DNA of 64,000 nt from Acidimicrobiaceae bacterium (GCA_020637295.1 JACJWF010000001.1:186001-250000); one strand, 5' to 3'. Positions 32,416-41,014 are shown, counted from the first letter of the stretch. Numbers and translations are program-made. The notes: generated by a model not told the origin, from the sequence alone.

Positions 32416-33315
32416 ATGAACCCGCACCGCACCCCCACCCGCCGCCGCGGCGTCATCGCGGCCACCACCGTCGCCCTGCTCGCGCTGGCCGCCTGCAGTT
32501 CGTCGAAGGGCAGCACCGCCGGCTCTGTGCCGGAGACGTCCGCCACGGTGGCGGAGTCCACCACCACCGTTCTGGAGACCACCACCACGGTCCCCGAGTC
32601 CACCACTGCCCCGGAGACCACGGCGCCGGCCACCACCGCGGCCCCGGCCACCACGGCCGCCCCCGCCACCACCGCTGCTCCGCCGCCGGCCTGCGGGGCC
32701 GTCACCTCGCCCACCGCGTCGGCCACCTCGGTCACCACGATCTCCGGTGACTGGAATGGCGACGGCACGCTCGACCAGGCGACGAGCTGGGTCGAGCCGT
32801 CGATGGACTGGTACATCCTCATCGAAGTCACCGGCGGAGCCGCCACCACGCTGGCCATGCCCGACCCCGGAATCGGTTTCGTCAGGGTGCTGTCCAGGGT
32901 GGACGTGGACTTCTCGCTCGGCGCGCCGCCAGGGTCCAACGAGGACGAGTTCGTCGCCATCGTCAACTCCAACGCGGCCGGCTACAACCTCGGCGTGTTC
33001 GGCGTGAACCACCTGGGCTGCGGCTTCCAGTTCGACGACGGTCACGGCAGCGACTTCATCCTGCCGATCCACGCGTCGGCAGCCATCACCAGCGGCATGC
33101 GCTGCGAGGGTGCGGCCGGCAGCCAGTTCATCGTCCGCCTCGAGGCCTCGACCTCCGATGGTGTCACCTGGGGCGTCATGGACGTCAAGATCGAGCGCCC
33201 TGCCGAGCAGACGCTGGCCGACGGTGTGGCGATCTCCGCCACTGTCCCCGCCGGCTCGCCCGTGCTGGCCCAGTACGCCGACGCCACCTGCGGCGGCGGC
33301 TCGATCCTGCCGTAA
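32416..33315 (+). CDS. Thr-rich lipoprotein with VCBS-like domain
   Basis: A 299-residue lipoprotein. The signal ends in lipobox LAAC. A long Thr/Ala/Pro linker with repeated ATTAAP follows (residues about 35-95). The mature domain begins near TTISGDWNGDGTLDQATSW, which carries the D-x-N-x-D-G calcium-loop pattern of VCBS/FG-GAP repeats, so it may bind calcium. AAGGGAGG precedes the ATG at 32416. It is the first gene of an accessory block that interrupts the prmC-rpiB neighbourhood. Confidence 0.72.
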   Translation: MNPHRTPTRRRGVIAATTVALLALAACSSSKGSTAGSVPETSATVAESTTTVLETTTTVPESTTAPETTAPATTAAPATTAAPATTAAPPPACGAVTSPTASATSVTTISGDWNGDGTLDQATSWVEPSMDWYILIEVTGGAATTLAMPDPGIGFVRVLSRVDVDFSLGAPPGSNEDEFVAIVNSNAAGYNLGVFGVNHLGCGFQFDDGHGSDFILPIHASAAITSGMRCEGAAGSQFIVRLEASTSDGVTWGVMDVKIERPAEQTLADGVAISATVPAGSPVLAQYADATCGGGSILP

Positions 33316-33325
33316 CCGCCGGCCA

Positions 33326-33396
33326 TTCTGGGGCTGATTCGCTCCACGGGCGCTTCTGGGGCTGGTTCGTTGCGGGTTCCGCAACGAACCAGCCCC
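33326..33396. repeat. Intergenic 18-bp-arm palindrome with a duplicated lead-in
   Basis: Perfect arms GGGGCTGGTTCGTTGCGG (33358-33375) and CCGCAACGAACCAGCCCC (33379-33396) enclose a 3-nt loop. A near copy of the left flank, TTCTGGGGCTG[A/G]TTCG, occurs at 33326-33341 and 33354-33369. It lies between convergent genes (lipoprotein and TerB-like), so a bidirectional termination role is possible, although there is no T tract. Confidence 0.85.
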
Positions 33397-33457
33397 CAGT
33401 TCCAACCGGTCCAGCGGCGTCGTCGTTCCGGCGATGGCCAGAAAGCGGGCCGCTGGT

Positions 33458-33859
33458 TCAGTCGAAGCGGGCGGCGATCTGGGCGAGGAGGTCGTGCTCC
33501 GCCTCGTCCAGGTCGTGGTCGGCGCCGGCCACGTCGCGGGCGGCGCTGAAGAGGGCGGCACGCAGCACGCCGTTGGTGACCCGCTGGTCGATGTCGTCGA
33601 GCAGGGCGTCCACGTCGTTGGCCTCCAGCGCCGACCGCACCTTGGCGGTGGCTGGGCCGACGTACTGGTCGAACGAGAAGGTGGGGCTCTCCCAGCCGCT
33701 GTCCTCGGCGATGTGGCGGATCTCCTCCAGCTCGGCCCCGCTGATGTGGTGGTCGGCCATCATCACCAGCAGCAGCAGCTCGACGGCCGCCTGGTGCTCG
33801 CGGTCGGCGGTGGCGTGGACGGAGATGCTGCTGTAGAGGTCGCGGAGACGCTGGTTCAT
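33458..33859 (-). CDS. TerB-like protein
   Basis: A 133-residue all-helical acidic protein of the TerB/DjlA N-terminal type. Two helical repeats carry acidic pairs, MMADHHISGAELEEIRHIA and GADHDLDEAEHDLLAQIA, matching the metal-binding D-x-x-[I/L]-x-x-x-E pattern of TerB domains. Its role is unknown; stand-alone TerB proteins are common and rarely confer tellurite resistance. The ATG at 33859 is used. It is 13 bp downstream of the S9 peptidase gene and probably co-transcribed with it. Confidence 0.72.
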   Translation of the reverse strand: MNQRLRDLYSSISVHATADREHQAAVELLLLVMMADHHISGAELEEIRHIAEDSGWESPTFSFDQYVGPATAKVRSALEANDVDALLDDIDQRVTNGVLRAALFSAARDVAGADHDLDEAEHDLLAQIAARFD

Positions 33860-33872
33860 AACACCCTGCAAC

Positions 33873-35966
33873 CTAGTCGGCAGGGGTCAGCCCCAGGGAA
33901 CGGCGGAGGAACTCCAACTGGTGCAGCAGGAGGTGCTCGGCCACGACCTCCTGCGGGGTCATGTGGGTGACGCCGACCAGCGGCAGCACCTCGTGCGGCT
34001 TGCCGGCGGCCAGCAGGGCGCTGGAGAACTGCAGGGTGTGGGCGGCGACCACGTTGTCGTCGGCCAGGCCGTGCACCAGCAGCAGCGGCCGGGTCAGCTC
34101 GTCGGCCAGGGGGAGCAGCGACGTCGCCGCGTAGGGCACAGCGTCCACGGTGGGGTCGCCGAGGTAGCGCTCCGTGTAGTGCGTGTCGTACAGCCGCCAC
34201 TCGGTGACCGGGGCGCCGGCGACCGCGGCGTGGAACACGTCGGGCCGGCGGATGACCGCCAGCGCGGCGAGGTACCCGCCGAAGCTCCAGCCACGGATTG
34301 CCACGCGGGTGAGGTCCAGCGGGAACTCCTCGGCAGCGGCGTGGAGCGCGTCCACCTGGTCCTCCAGCGGGGCGGTGGCCAGGTCGAGGTGCACGGCGCG
34401 CTCCCAGACGGACCCGCGGCCGGGTGTGCCGCGCCCGTCCGTCACGACCACGGCGAACCCCTGGTCGGCGAACCACTGCGACGTGCAGAACGCGTTGTAC
34501 GACTGGACGGCGCGCAGCGCGTGCGGGCCGCCGTAGGGGTCCAGCAGCACGGGCAGCGGGCTGCCGTCGTGGCCGTGGGGGAGGAGGACGGCGGTGGCCA
34601 GGCGCCGGTCGCCGTAGTGGCGCAGCTGCACGTTCGGTGTCACCAGCGGGGTCTGCGCATGCGAGGCGATGACGGGGCCGTCGAGCAGGCGGGTGGTGGC
34701 GCCGGGTTCGGCCAGCACGGCGCTGCGGATGACGACCGTGTCGCCGCCGACCGCCGCCGTGTGCACGCCGGGCTCGTCGGTGAGGGCGGTGAGCACGCCG
34801 TCCGACGTCCACCGCCAGACGTGCTGCACCGTGGCGTCGTCCAGCGGGTTGGCCAGGAAGATGACGTCGTCGCCGCCGGCCGCCACGACGGCGCGCACCT
34901 GCTGGCCGGTGGGGGTGACCGCCACCCCGTCCACCAGCAGGCGGCGGCACCCCTCACGGTCGGCGGCGGTGACCAACTGGCCGTCGCCGGTGACGGCGGG
35001 CGTGCCGGGGACGAGCTCCACCCAGGCCACGTCGCCATCGGCGAACAGCGGCTCGGTCTCGCCCGTGCGCGGGTCCGCCGCCAGCACCATCAGCGAGCGC
35101 TGATCGCGGGACTGCACGGTCAGCAGCACGCGCTGGACGCCGGCGCCCTCCACCTGCCACTGCACATCCGCGAGGTACGGGTAGGAGGCGTGGTCCCAGC
35201 GGACCTCGGTGGCGCCGCCGTCGATCGCCAGCACGTGGAGCGTGACGTGCGGGTTGTCCGTGCCGGCCGCCGGGTAGCGCACCTCGGTCGGCTGATGGTC
35301 GGGGTTGGCGGGGTCGGCGATCCACCACCGTTGGACCGGCGAGTCGTCCACCCGGCAGGCCGCGATGGCCGCGCCGTCGGGGCTCCACCAGTAGCCGCGG
35401 AAGCGGTGCATCTCCTCCGCGGCCACGAAGTCGGCGCTGCCCCAGCGGACGTCGGGGTCGTCCTCGCCGGCGAGCTCCCAGCTCGACCCGTCCAGCTCGG
35501 CGATTCGCAGGCTGCGCCCGCTGACGTAGGCGACGCGGCGGGCCTGAGGGTCCGGGCGGGGGTCGAACACCGGGCCGTCCACGGGCAGTTCACGGGCGAC
35601 GCCGGTGATGAGCCCGCCGACGAACAGGCGCCCGGCCAGCGCCAGCGCCATCACCGTGACGTCCCGGTCGGTCGCGTACGCGGTGACACCGCCGGCGCCT
35701 TCGCGCATGCGCTCCCGGCGGGCCCGTTCCTCGGGCGGGAGGTGCTCGTCGTCGGCCGCGCCGATCAGCACCATCGGGTCAGCGGCCAGGCGCTCCTCGC
35801 CCGTCGTCACGTCCAGCACCCACAGGCAGTTCACCGGGTCGTCGCCGGCGCGGCTGCGGGCGAAGACCACCCGGTGCCCGTCGGGCGACACCAGCACATT
35901 GCGCGGCTCGCCGAGCGTCAGCCGTTGGGTGCGGGCGTACTGCCGGGGGAAGGTGTCCTCGCTCAT
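33873..35966 (-). CDS. S9-family serine peptidase, dipeptidyl peptidase IV-like
   Basis: A 697-residue cytoplasmic serine peptidase. The N-terminal part (to about residue 450) is a WD-like beta-propeller. The C-terminal alpha/beta-hydrolase domain has the catalytic triad Ser561 (GWSFGGY), Asp636 (HGLADDNV) and His668 (GVTHMT). The DPP IV-type acidic motif resembles EEMHRF in the propeller. Such enzymes trim X-Pro dipeptides or short peptides. No signal sequence was found. The ATG at 35966 is set by TAGCAT 7 nt upstream. Confidence 0.9.
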   Translation of the reverse strand: MSEDTFPRQYARTQRLTLGEPRNVLVSPDGHRVVFARSRAGDDPVNCLWVLDVTTGEERLAADPMVLIGAADDEHLPPEERARRERMREGAGGVTAYATDRDVTVMALALAGRLFVGGLITGVARELPVDGPVFDPRPDPQARRVAYVSGRSLRIAELDGSSWELAGEDDPDVRWGSADFVAAEEMHRFRGYWWSPDGAAIAACRVDDSPVQRWWIADPANPDHQPTEVRYPAAGTDNPHVTLHVLAIDGGATEVRWDHASYPYLADVQWQVEGAGVQRVLLTVQSRDQRSLMVLAADPRTGETEPLFADGDVAWVELVPGTPAVTGDGQLVTAADREGCRRLLVDGVAVTPTGQQVRAVVAAGGDDVIFLANPLDDATVQHVWRWTSDGVLTALTDEPGVHTAAVGGDTVVIRSAVLAEPGATTRLLDGPVIASHAQTPLVTPNVQLRHYGDRRLATAVLLPHGHDGSPLPVLLDPYGGPHALRAVQSYNAFCTSQWFADQGFAVVVTDGRGTPGRGSVWERAVHLDLATAPLEDQVDALHAAAEEFPLDLTRVAIRGWSFGGYLAALAVIRRPDVFHAAVAGAPVTEWRLYDTHYTERYLGDPTVDAVPYAATSLLPLADELTRPLLLVHGLADDNVVAAHTLQFSSALLAAGKPHEVLPLVGVTHMTPQEVVAEHLLLHQLEFLRRSLGLTPAD

Positions 35967-35973
35967 CGCCAGC

Positions 35974-35979
35974 ATGCTA
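35974..35979 (-). promoter_or_regulatory. Leaderless -10 element of the S9 peptidase gene
   Basis: TAGCAT on the minus strand, exactly 7 nt before the ATG at 35966. Confidence 0.55.
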
Positions 35980-36028
35980 CGGACCGCGGCCGGGCGCCGG
36001 ATTCCGGCCCGGCCTGGACCAGCGCGGG

Positions 36029-37078
36029 TCAGGAGCCGGGGACGACGAGGATCTTGGCGTGGGCCTCGGGGTTGCCGAGGTCGGTGAACGCTTGCGGCAC
36101 GCCGTCCACCGGCACCGTGCCGGTGACCCATGGCTGGAGGTCCACCTTGCCGTCGGCGATGGCTTCCAGCGCGCCGGCGAACTCGTGCGGCTCGTAGGCC
36201 AGCGCGAACTGGATGTTGAGCTCCTTGGTGATGCCCAGCATCGGGTGCACGCGGTCCTGCTGCATGCACGCGCCGACCACCAGGATGCGCGAGTGGCGGG
36301 GGGCCATCTGCATCGCCTGGTCCAGCAGGCCGGGCACGCCGACGGCCTCGAAGATCACCAGCGGGCGGACGCCGTCCACCCGCTTCCACACGTCGATGAC
36401 CTTCTCCTGCCGCGGGTCCACCACCTCGTCGGCGCCCAGCAGGGCGGCCAACTCGCGGCGCTTCGCTGAGTAGTCGGCGACGATGATCGGGCCGATGCCC
36501 TTCATCCTCAGCTCGGCGATGCAGGCCAGGCCCACCGGGCCGGCACCGATGACCACGGCGCTCTCGCCCGCGGTGATCCGGCTCTTCGCCACGGCGTGCA
36601 CGCCGACGGCCAGCGGCTCGGTCATCGCGGCCAGTTCCACCGGCAGGCCGGTAGGCACCTTCATGCCGAGCATCTCGTTCAGCACCATCAGGTCGGCGTA
36701 GCCGCCGTTGTAGCGGTTGCTGTAGCCAACCGTGTGCAGGCCGTCGGCATCGAACGCCACCGGCATGCTGACGATGACGTCGCCGACCTTCAGGTTCTCC
36801 ACGCCAGGCCCGAGGTCCACCACCTCGCAGCAGAACTCGTGGCCCATGACGGTGTCGTGCTCGGGTTCGAACGACTTCGGGGCCATGGGGTCAGGCTCGG
36901 CGTCGCCGAGCAGTTCGCGGGTGAGTTCCCGCACCTCGGCGCCGTGCTGGAGCATGTGCAGGTCGCTGCCGCAGATGCCGCAGGCCAGCACCTTGGTGAG
37001 CACCTGGCCGGGGCCAGGGGTGGGGTCGGGCAGGTCGTCGACCCGCAGTTGCCAGTCACGCATCACGGCAGCACGCAT
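36029..37078 (-). CDS. Zinc-dependent alcohol dehydrogenase family protein (MDR), no structural zinc site
   Basis: A 349-residue medium-chain dehydrogenase. The catalytic zinc ligands are in CGICGSDLH and GHEF, the NAD(P) Rossmann motif is GAGPVGL, and the Glu at the MTEPLAV position is present. The usual four-Cys structural zinc loop is absent, being replaced by an extended Asp/Pro/Met segment (residues about 45-75). The substrate is unknown; the neighbouring thioesterase and thiolase-like genes could suggest acyl or steroid metabolism, but each is separately promoted. The ATG at 37078 is fixed by TACGCT 7 nt upstream. Confidence 0.87.
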   Translation of the reverse strand: MRAAVMRDWQLRVDDLPDPTPGPGQVLTKVLACGICGSDLHMLQHGAEVRELTRELLGDAEPDPMAPKSFEPEHDTVMGHEFCCEVVDLGPGVENLKVGDVIVSMPVAFDADGLHTVGYSNRYNGGYADLMVLNEMLGMKVPTGLPVELAAMTEPLAVGVHAVAKSRITAGESAVVIGAGPVGLACIAELRMKGIGPIIVADYSAKRRELAALLGADEVVDPRQEKVIDVWKRVDGVRPLVIFEAVGVPGLLDQAMQMAPRHSRILVVGACMQQDRVHPMLGITKELNIQFALAYEPHEFAGALEAIADGKVDLQPWVTGTVPVDGVPQAFTDLGNPEAHAKILVVPGS

Positions 37079-37085
37079 GGGCGAG

Positions 37086-37091
37086 AGCGTA
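37086..37091 (-). promoter_or_regulatory. Leaderless -10 element of the alcohol dehydrogenase gene
   Basis: TACGCT on the minus strand, exactly 7 nt before the ATG at 37078. Confidence 0.55.
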
Positions 37092-37154
37092 GGGCGGGCG
37101 GGTGCGTGCGCGAGAGGCGGAGGCGCTGCGCCGTGGGTCCGTGGGGCGCGGGTG

Positions 37155-37571
37155 TCAGCCGCGCAGGACCGCCTGGGTCTGGGTGGTCTTGGCGACGAGG
37201 CGGTCGTCGGCGACCCGGCGCACTTCGGTCTCGATGACGATCGTGGTGCGTCCGGCGTGGAGCGGCGTGGCGACGGCGCGCACGGCCCCGGCCGTCACGG
37301 CCCCGAGGAAGTTGGTCTTCGACTCGATCGTCGTCGTGCCGATGGCGCCGTCGGGGAGGTTGGCGAACGCGCAGCCGGCGCCGGCGGAGTCTGCCAGGGC
37401 CATGAGGACGCCACCGTGCAGCAGGCCGGCGCTGGTGCACAGGTCCGCCCGCCACTCCAGCTCCAGCTCGCAGCGGGCGGCGTCGAAGGCGGCGGCGCGG
37501 ACGCCGAGGAGGGCGCACAGCGGCATTGCCGTGTGGATCTGGGTGGTGAGCTCGTCGGAGGTCGGGGTCAT
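37155..37571 (-). CDS. PaaI-type hotdog thioesterase
   Basis: A 138-residue hotdog-fold acyl-CoA thioesterase. The motif LLHGGVLMALADSAGAGCAF is the PaaI/YdiI signature, with the catalytic acidic residue in the ALAD stretch. The strand TIESKTNFLGAV matches the family substrate-tunnel strand. It is likely to hydrolyse aromatic or medium-chain acyl-CoA. The ATG at 37571 is used, with 60 bp to the nucleoside hydrolase gene. Confidence 0.85.
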   Translation of the reverse strand: MTPTSDELTTQIHTAMPLCALLGVRAAAFDAARCELELEWRADLCTSAGLLHGGVLMALADSAGAGCAFANLPDGAIGTTTIESKTNFLGAVTAGAVRAVATPLHAGRTTIVIETEVRRVADDRLVAKTTQTQAVLRG

Positions 37572-37631
37572 CCGTGAATGGTCGCGCTGCGACCGGCCAG
37601 GGGCCATGACCTCAGAGGTACGTGGTGACCG

Positions 37632-38576
37632 TCAGCGGGAGAAGTGGGCGATCGCCTCCACCACCACGTCCCACGCGGCGTCTGCATCCACGTCCACCTG
37701 CACGTCGCAGTTGGCGTCGGGGACCTCCTTGAGGTCGCGCTGGTCGATGACGGTCATCCCGGCGGTGCGCAGCCCGTGCGTCTCGATCTCCACGTGACGG
37801 AACTCGCGCCGGAACAGGTGGGGATGGGTGAGGGCCATCACGGCGCACGGGTCGTGCACGGCAGCGCCGGTGATGTGGTGGTGGCGGCTGCGGTACGTCT
37901 CGCTGAAGAAGTCGAGGAGGTCGGAGAGCACCGCGGCGAGCCGGCCGGGCAGCGACCGCACCATCTCGATCCGGTCGGGCAGGGCCTGGAACCGGTGGGT
38001 GACGTCCAGGCCGGACATGATCAGCGGCCCGCCGTAGGAGAACACCATGTCGGCGGCTTCCGGGTCTGCCCACAGGTTGAACTCGGCGGCGGCGGTGCGG
38101 TTGCCGAACGTGCCACCGCCCATCACCGAGATGCCGGCGATGCGGGCGGCCAGGTCGGGCGCGGCCCGCAGCGCGAGTGCGATGTTGGTGAGCGGGCCGG
38201 TGGGCACCAGCCACACCCCTTCGTGGGCACGGCACGTCTCGATGATGAAGCCGACCGCGTCGTGGCTCTCCGCCGGCCGGCTGGGCTCCGGCAGGTCGGC
38301 CCCGTCCATCCCGCTGACGCCGTGCACGTAGCCGGCATGCCTCGCCGGCTGGACGAGCGGGCGGTTGGCGCCGGCGTGCACCGGGGCGTCCAGCCCCAGC
38401 AGGTCGCGCATGATGATGGCGTTGCGGGTGGTGGCGTCCAGCGGGGCGTTGCCGGCGACGGTGGTGATGCCCAGCAGGTTCGTGTGCCGGGCGGCGACCA
38501 CGATGGCGATGGCATCGTCGTGGCCGGGGTCGCAGTCGAGGATGATCGGGAGCGGGTGTGGTTGCGTGGGCGACAT
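37632..38576 (-). CDS. Inosine/uridine-preferring nucleoside hydrolase
   Basis: A 314-residue enzyme that cleaves ribonucleosides to base and ribose. The N-terminal DCDPGHDDAIAI is the IunH calcium-binding cluster (D-x-D-P-G-x-D-D). Other landmarks are TTVAGNAPL, VPTGPLTNIALAL, MGGG and the C-terminal HDPCAVMAL, which provides the last calcium ligand and catalytic His. Specificity (purine or pyrimidine) cannot be read from the sequence. It is divergent from a lipoprotein gene only 34 bp away. Confidence 0.92.
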   Translation of the reverse strand: MSPTQPHPLPIILDCDPGHDDAIAIVVAARHTNLLGITTVAGNAPLDATTRNAIIMRDLLGLDAPVHAGANRPLVQPARHAGYVHGVSGMDGADLPEPSRPAESHDAVGFIIETCRAHEGVWLVPTGPLTNIALALRAAPDLAARIAGISVMGGGTFGNRTAAAEFNLWADPEAADMVFSYGGPLIMSGLDVTHRFQALPDRIEMVRSLPGRLAAVLSDLLDFFSETYRSRHHHITGAAVHDPCAVMALTHPHLFRREFRHVEIETHGLRTAGMTVIDQRDLKEVPDANCDVQVDVDADAAWDVVVEAIAHFSR

Positions 38577-38597
38577 CGTCCGCGAGCTTGCCACCGT

Positions 38598-38603
38598 TAC
38601 GCT
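38598..38603 (+). promoter_or_regulatory. Leaderless -10 element of the 38611 lipoprotein gene
   Basis: TACGCT, exactly 7 nt before the ATG at 38611. Confidence 0.58.
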
Positions 38604-38610
38604 CCGTGCG

Positions 38611-39408
38611 ATGCGGTCGGCTCTTCCCCTCGCGTGGTGCGCGGTCCTCGCGGTGGGGGCGCCGGCGTTGGCAGGGTGTTCGGACGACCCGGCGTCGGGC
38701 AGCGCAGCCGCGGGCGCGAGCGTCATCGCCGACGACACGGCTGGGTCCCCGTCGCCCTCCGATGCGTCGCCCACCTCGGCTCCATCGTCGCAAGTGCCCG
38801 CCACCACCGACGCACGTGCGACCACCACCACCGTGGGACCGGAGCCCACCGGTGTCCCCGGCATCGACGACCCCAACGCCTTCTGCGCTGCGTGGGCCAG
38901 GTACTCGGGCTCGCTGCAGGCGATCGGCGTCGCGGTGGCGTTCGGTGACCTGACGTCGCTGGACGTCGCCCGGTTGGAAGTCATCGGTGCCGCCGCGCTG
39001 ACCGACGCGGTCAACGGCATCGGCAGCCGCTGGCCGGCGGAACTGGTGGGGGAGCGCTCCATCGTGCTGGCAGGGGTCGTGGGCCCGTACGCCCGGCGCG
39101 CCGAGAAGGCGCTGGCCGCGCTGGTGGCCGCCGGTGCCACGGAGGACGATCTGGCGGAACTGCGGTTGGCGTGGCTCGACGCCCTCCGGTACCGGGACCC
39201 GGCGATGCCGGTGATCGACGTGCCGGGCGTGCCGGCGCGCCTCGGGAACCTCATCGAGGCGGCAGCGAGGGCGTTCGACGAGGGCGTCACCCCGTTCGCC
39301 CAGGACCCCAGCCTCGCGGCATCCGCAGGCGACACGCCGGCCACCGACGCATACCTCGCCACGACCTGCCCCGACCTGGCCAGCAGCGGCGTCGGCGACG
39401 CGATCTAG
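38611..39408 (+). CDS. Lipoprotein, function unknown
   Basis: A 265-residue predicted lipoprotein. The signal ends in lipobox LAGC. A Ser/Thr/Pro/Ala linker runs to about residue 85. The mature domain (residues about 88-265) is helical: PNAFCAAWARYSGSLQAIGVA, then a run of Ala/Leu helices and a C-terminal TTCPDLA. The two Cys may form a disulfide. This C-A-A-W start and final T-C-P pattern recurs in small actinobacterial lipoproteins of unknown function. Its TAG stop codon is part of the 52-bp repeated palindrome. Confidence 0.68.
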   Translation: MRSALPLAWCAVLAVGAPALAGCSDDPASGSAAAGASVIADDTAGSPSPSDASPTSAPSSQVPATTDARATTTTVGPEPTGVPGIDDPNAFCAAWARYSGSLQAIGVAVAFGDLTSLDVARLEVIGAAALTDAVNGIGSRWPAELVGERSIVLAGVVGPYARRAEKALAALVAAGATEDDLAELRLAWLDALRYRDPAMPVIDVPGVPARLGNLIEAAARAFDEGVTPFAQDPSLAASAGDTPATDAYLATTCPDLASSGVGDAI

Positions 39409-39456
39409 TCGGAGGGTTTCCGGTACGCCTCCGAGCACGAAACCCTCCGACTGGGT
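39405..39456. repeat. 52-bp dispersed palindromic element, copy 1
   Basis: An exact copy of the element at 63737-63788. It begins CTAG, whose TAG is the stop of the lipoprotein gene. Arms AGTCGGAGGGTTTC (39407-39420) and GAAACCCTCCGACT (39439-39452) match perfectly, with an 18-nt loop that itself holds CCTCCGA, allowing an alternative pairing with the left arm. It fills the space between two convergent genes: the next base pairs are the TCA of the thiolase-like stop. Confidence 0.92.
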
Positions 39457-40952
39457 CAGGTGGGGGTGATGGTGCCGTCGGGGGCCAGGGTGGCGGCGCG
39501 GCCGACCCACTCGCCGTTGCACATCGCCGCGGCGAGGGCAACGTCGGCGCTGGTGCCCCAGGCCCGGCGGCCGTCGGCCAGCAGGCAGGCGGCGTAGACA
39601 GTCTCGGGCACGCCGTCGCGGCTGTGCATCACCGTGTAGGCCTCGATGGTGGCGGCCCCGGCGGCGTCTGCAGGGGCAGCCAGCTCGCGCCGAGGCATGG
39701 CGTCGATGACGTCCTGCGGGTAGGCGTGCTGGAACCCGCCCACCGGCGGCGTGGTGCGGTACACGCCGAACGCATGCTTCGTGGCGTAGCCGCCGTTGGC
39801 CCATACCAGGCCGGTGGTGCCCGGCTGCTCGCGCAGGTCGTTCATCACGGTGGCGATCGCGTGCATCACGTAGTTGTTCCACGGGCCGCCGGCGAACGCC
39901 AGGCCTCCGGTGCGGGTGAGCTGGCGGTCCAGCGGCAGGCCGAGGCTCTGCGCGCCGAGCTGCACGGCGGACGGGAAGCAGGAGTACAGGTCGACGATCT
40001 CGACCTCGTCGATCGTCGTGCCGGCCAGGTCCAGCGCCATCCGCCCACCGAGTGCGATGGCCGGCGTCTCGGAGAAGCTCCAGCGGTTGCTGATGAACTG
40101 GTGCTCGTGGCAGTCCGTGCCGCTCTGCGGGAAGACCCAGCGGTCGCGGGGGATGCCCAGCGCGGCGGCCTTCTCGGCGCTGCACATGATCAGCGCCGCG
40201 CCCATGTCCACGTCGTTGTTGGAGTTCATGTACTTCGGGTAGGGGAAGCCGATCATCCGGTTGGCCGGCCCGGTGGCCAGCAGCTCCTCCGGTGTGCGGG
40301 CCTCGCGCAGCCAGGCGTTGGGGTTGGCGGCGGCGACCTCGCTGAACCGCGACCACAGGCCGGCCACCAGCGCCTGGTGGTCCTCCACGCTGCGGCCGGC
40401 GGCGGCGCGGATGGCCGTCTCGAACATCGGGTACACCTGCACCGGCATCATCAGGCCGCGGGCCCGCTCGTCCGGATGGGTCATGTCCAGGTCCTCGCCG
40501 AGGAGGCGGGCCACCTGGTCCTCCGGGGCCTTGCGCCAGTCCAGCTCCATGTCCTGCTTGCGGGCGCGCATCCGGGTGCGCCAGGCCTCGCCACCCGTGA
40601 GGATGGCCAGGTCCAGCTCGCCGCGCTGGATCTCCAGCGCCGTGCCGTTGACCAGCGTCTGCGGGCTGTTGCCGCCCATCGTGGTGACCGCGGTCTCCCG
40701 CGGCGACAGGCCCAGCTCCTGGGCCAGCACCCAGGCGGGGTCGCCGTAGCGCCAGCTGAGCAGGCCGACGACGCGGATGGAATCCGCCGCCGGCACGTCG
40801 GCGAGGCCGGCGTCGGCCGCCGCGGCCCGCACCGCCTCGGCCATCAGGGCCACGGGGTCGAGGGCGTCGTCGAGCCCTTTGGCCCGGTGGAGGAACTGGC
40901 CGGCGCCGACGAGGACGGGCGTGCGGGGGTCGAGGGAGGTGGCTGCGGACAT
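39456..40952 (-). CDS. Thiolase-like acetyl-CoA acetyltransferase family protein (SCP-x type)
   Basis: A 498-residue protein of the thiolase superfamily. TPVLVGAGQFLHRAKG opens the N-terminal fold, AVTTMGGNSPQTLVNGTAL is the usual nucleophile-loop region, and TGLVWANGGYATKHAFGVY is the C-terminal catalytic loop. The nucleophilic Cys of true thiolases is replaced by Ser in GGNSPQ, so Claisen chemistry is doubtful. Related actinobacterial proteins belong to lipid or steroid degradation, but no such pathway is seen here. The ATG at 40952 has TACCCT 7 nt upstream. Confidence 0.82.
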   Translation of the reverse strand: MSAATSLDPRTPVLVGAGQFLHRAKGLDDALDPVALMAEAVRAAAADAGLADVPAADSIRVVGLLSWRYGDPAWVLAQELGLSPRETAVTTMGGNSPQTLVNGTALEIQRGELDLAILTGGEAWRTRMRARKQDMELDWRKAPEDQVARLLGEDLDMTHPDERARGLMMPVQVYPMFETAIRAAAGRSVEDHQALVAGLWSRFSEVAAANPNAWLREARTPEELLATGPANRMIGFPYPKYMNSNNDVDMGAALIMCSAEKAAALGIPRDRWVFPQSGTDCHEHQFISNRWSFSETPAIALGGRMALDLAGTTIDEVEIVDLYSCFPSAVQLGAQSLGLPLDRQLTRTGGLAFAGGPWNNYVMHAIATVMNDLREQPGTTGLVWANGGYATKHAFGVYRTTPPVGGFQHAYPQDVIDAMPRRELAAPADAAGAATIEAYTVMHSRDGVPETVYAACLLADGRRAWGTSADVALAAAMCNGEWVGRAATLAPDGTITPT

Positions 40953-40959
40953 CGGCGCC

Positions 40960-40965
40960 AGGGTA
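40960..40965 (-). promoter_or_regulatory. Leaderless -10 element of the thiolase-like gene
   Basis: TACCCT on the minus strand, exactly 7 nt before the ATG at 40952. Confidence 0.55.
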
Positions 40966-41014
40966 CGGATCGGCAGCCCCGGGAAGCGAACCGGCGCCGG
41001 GGGCGGTCGCGCCC

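Noticed and set aside
33458..33859. A tellurite resistance gene
   Set aside because: TerB-fold proteins occur widely alone; no terC, terD or terZ gene is near, so resistance cannot be claimed.
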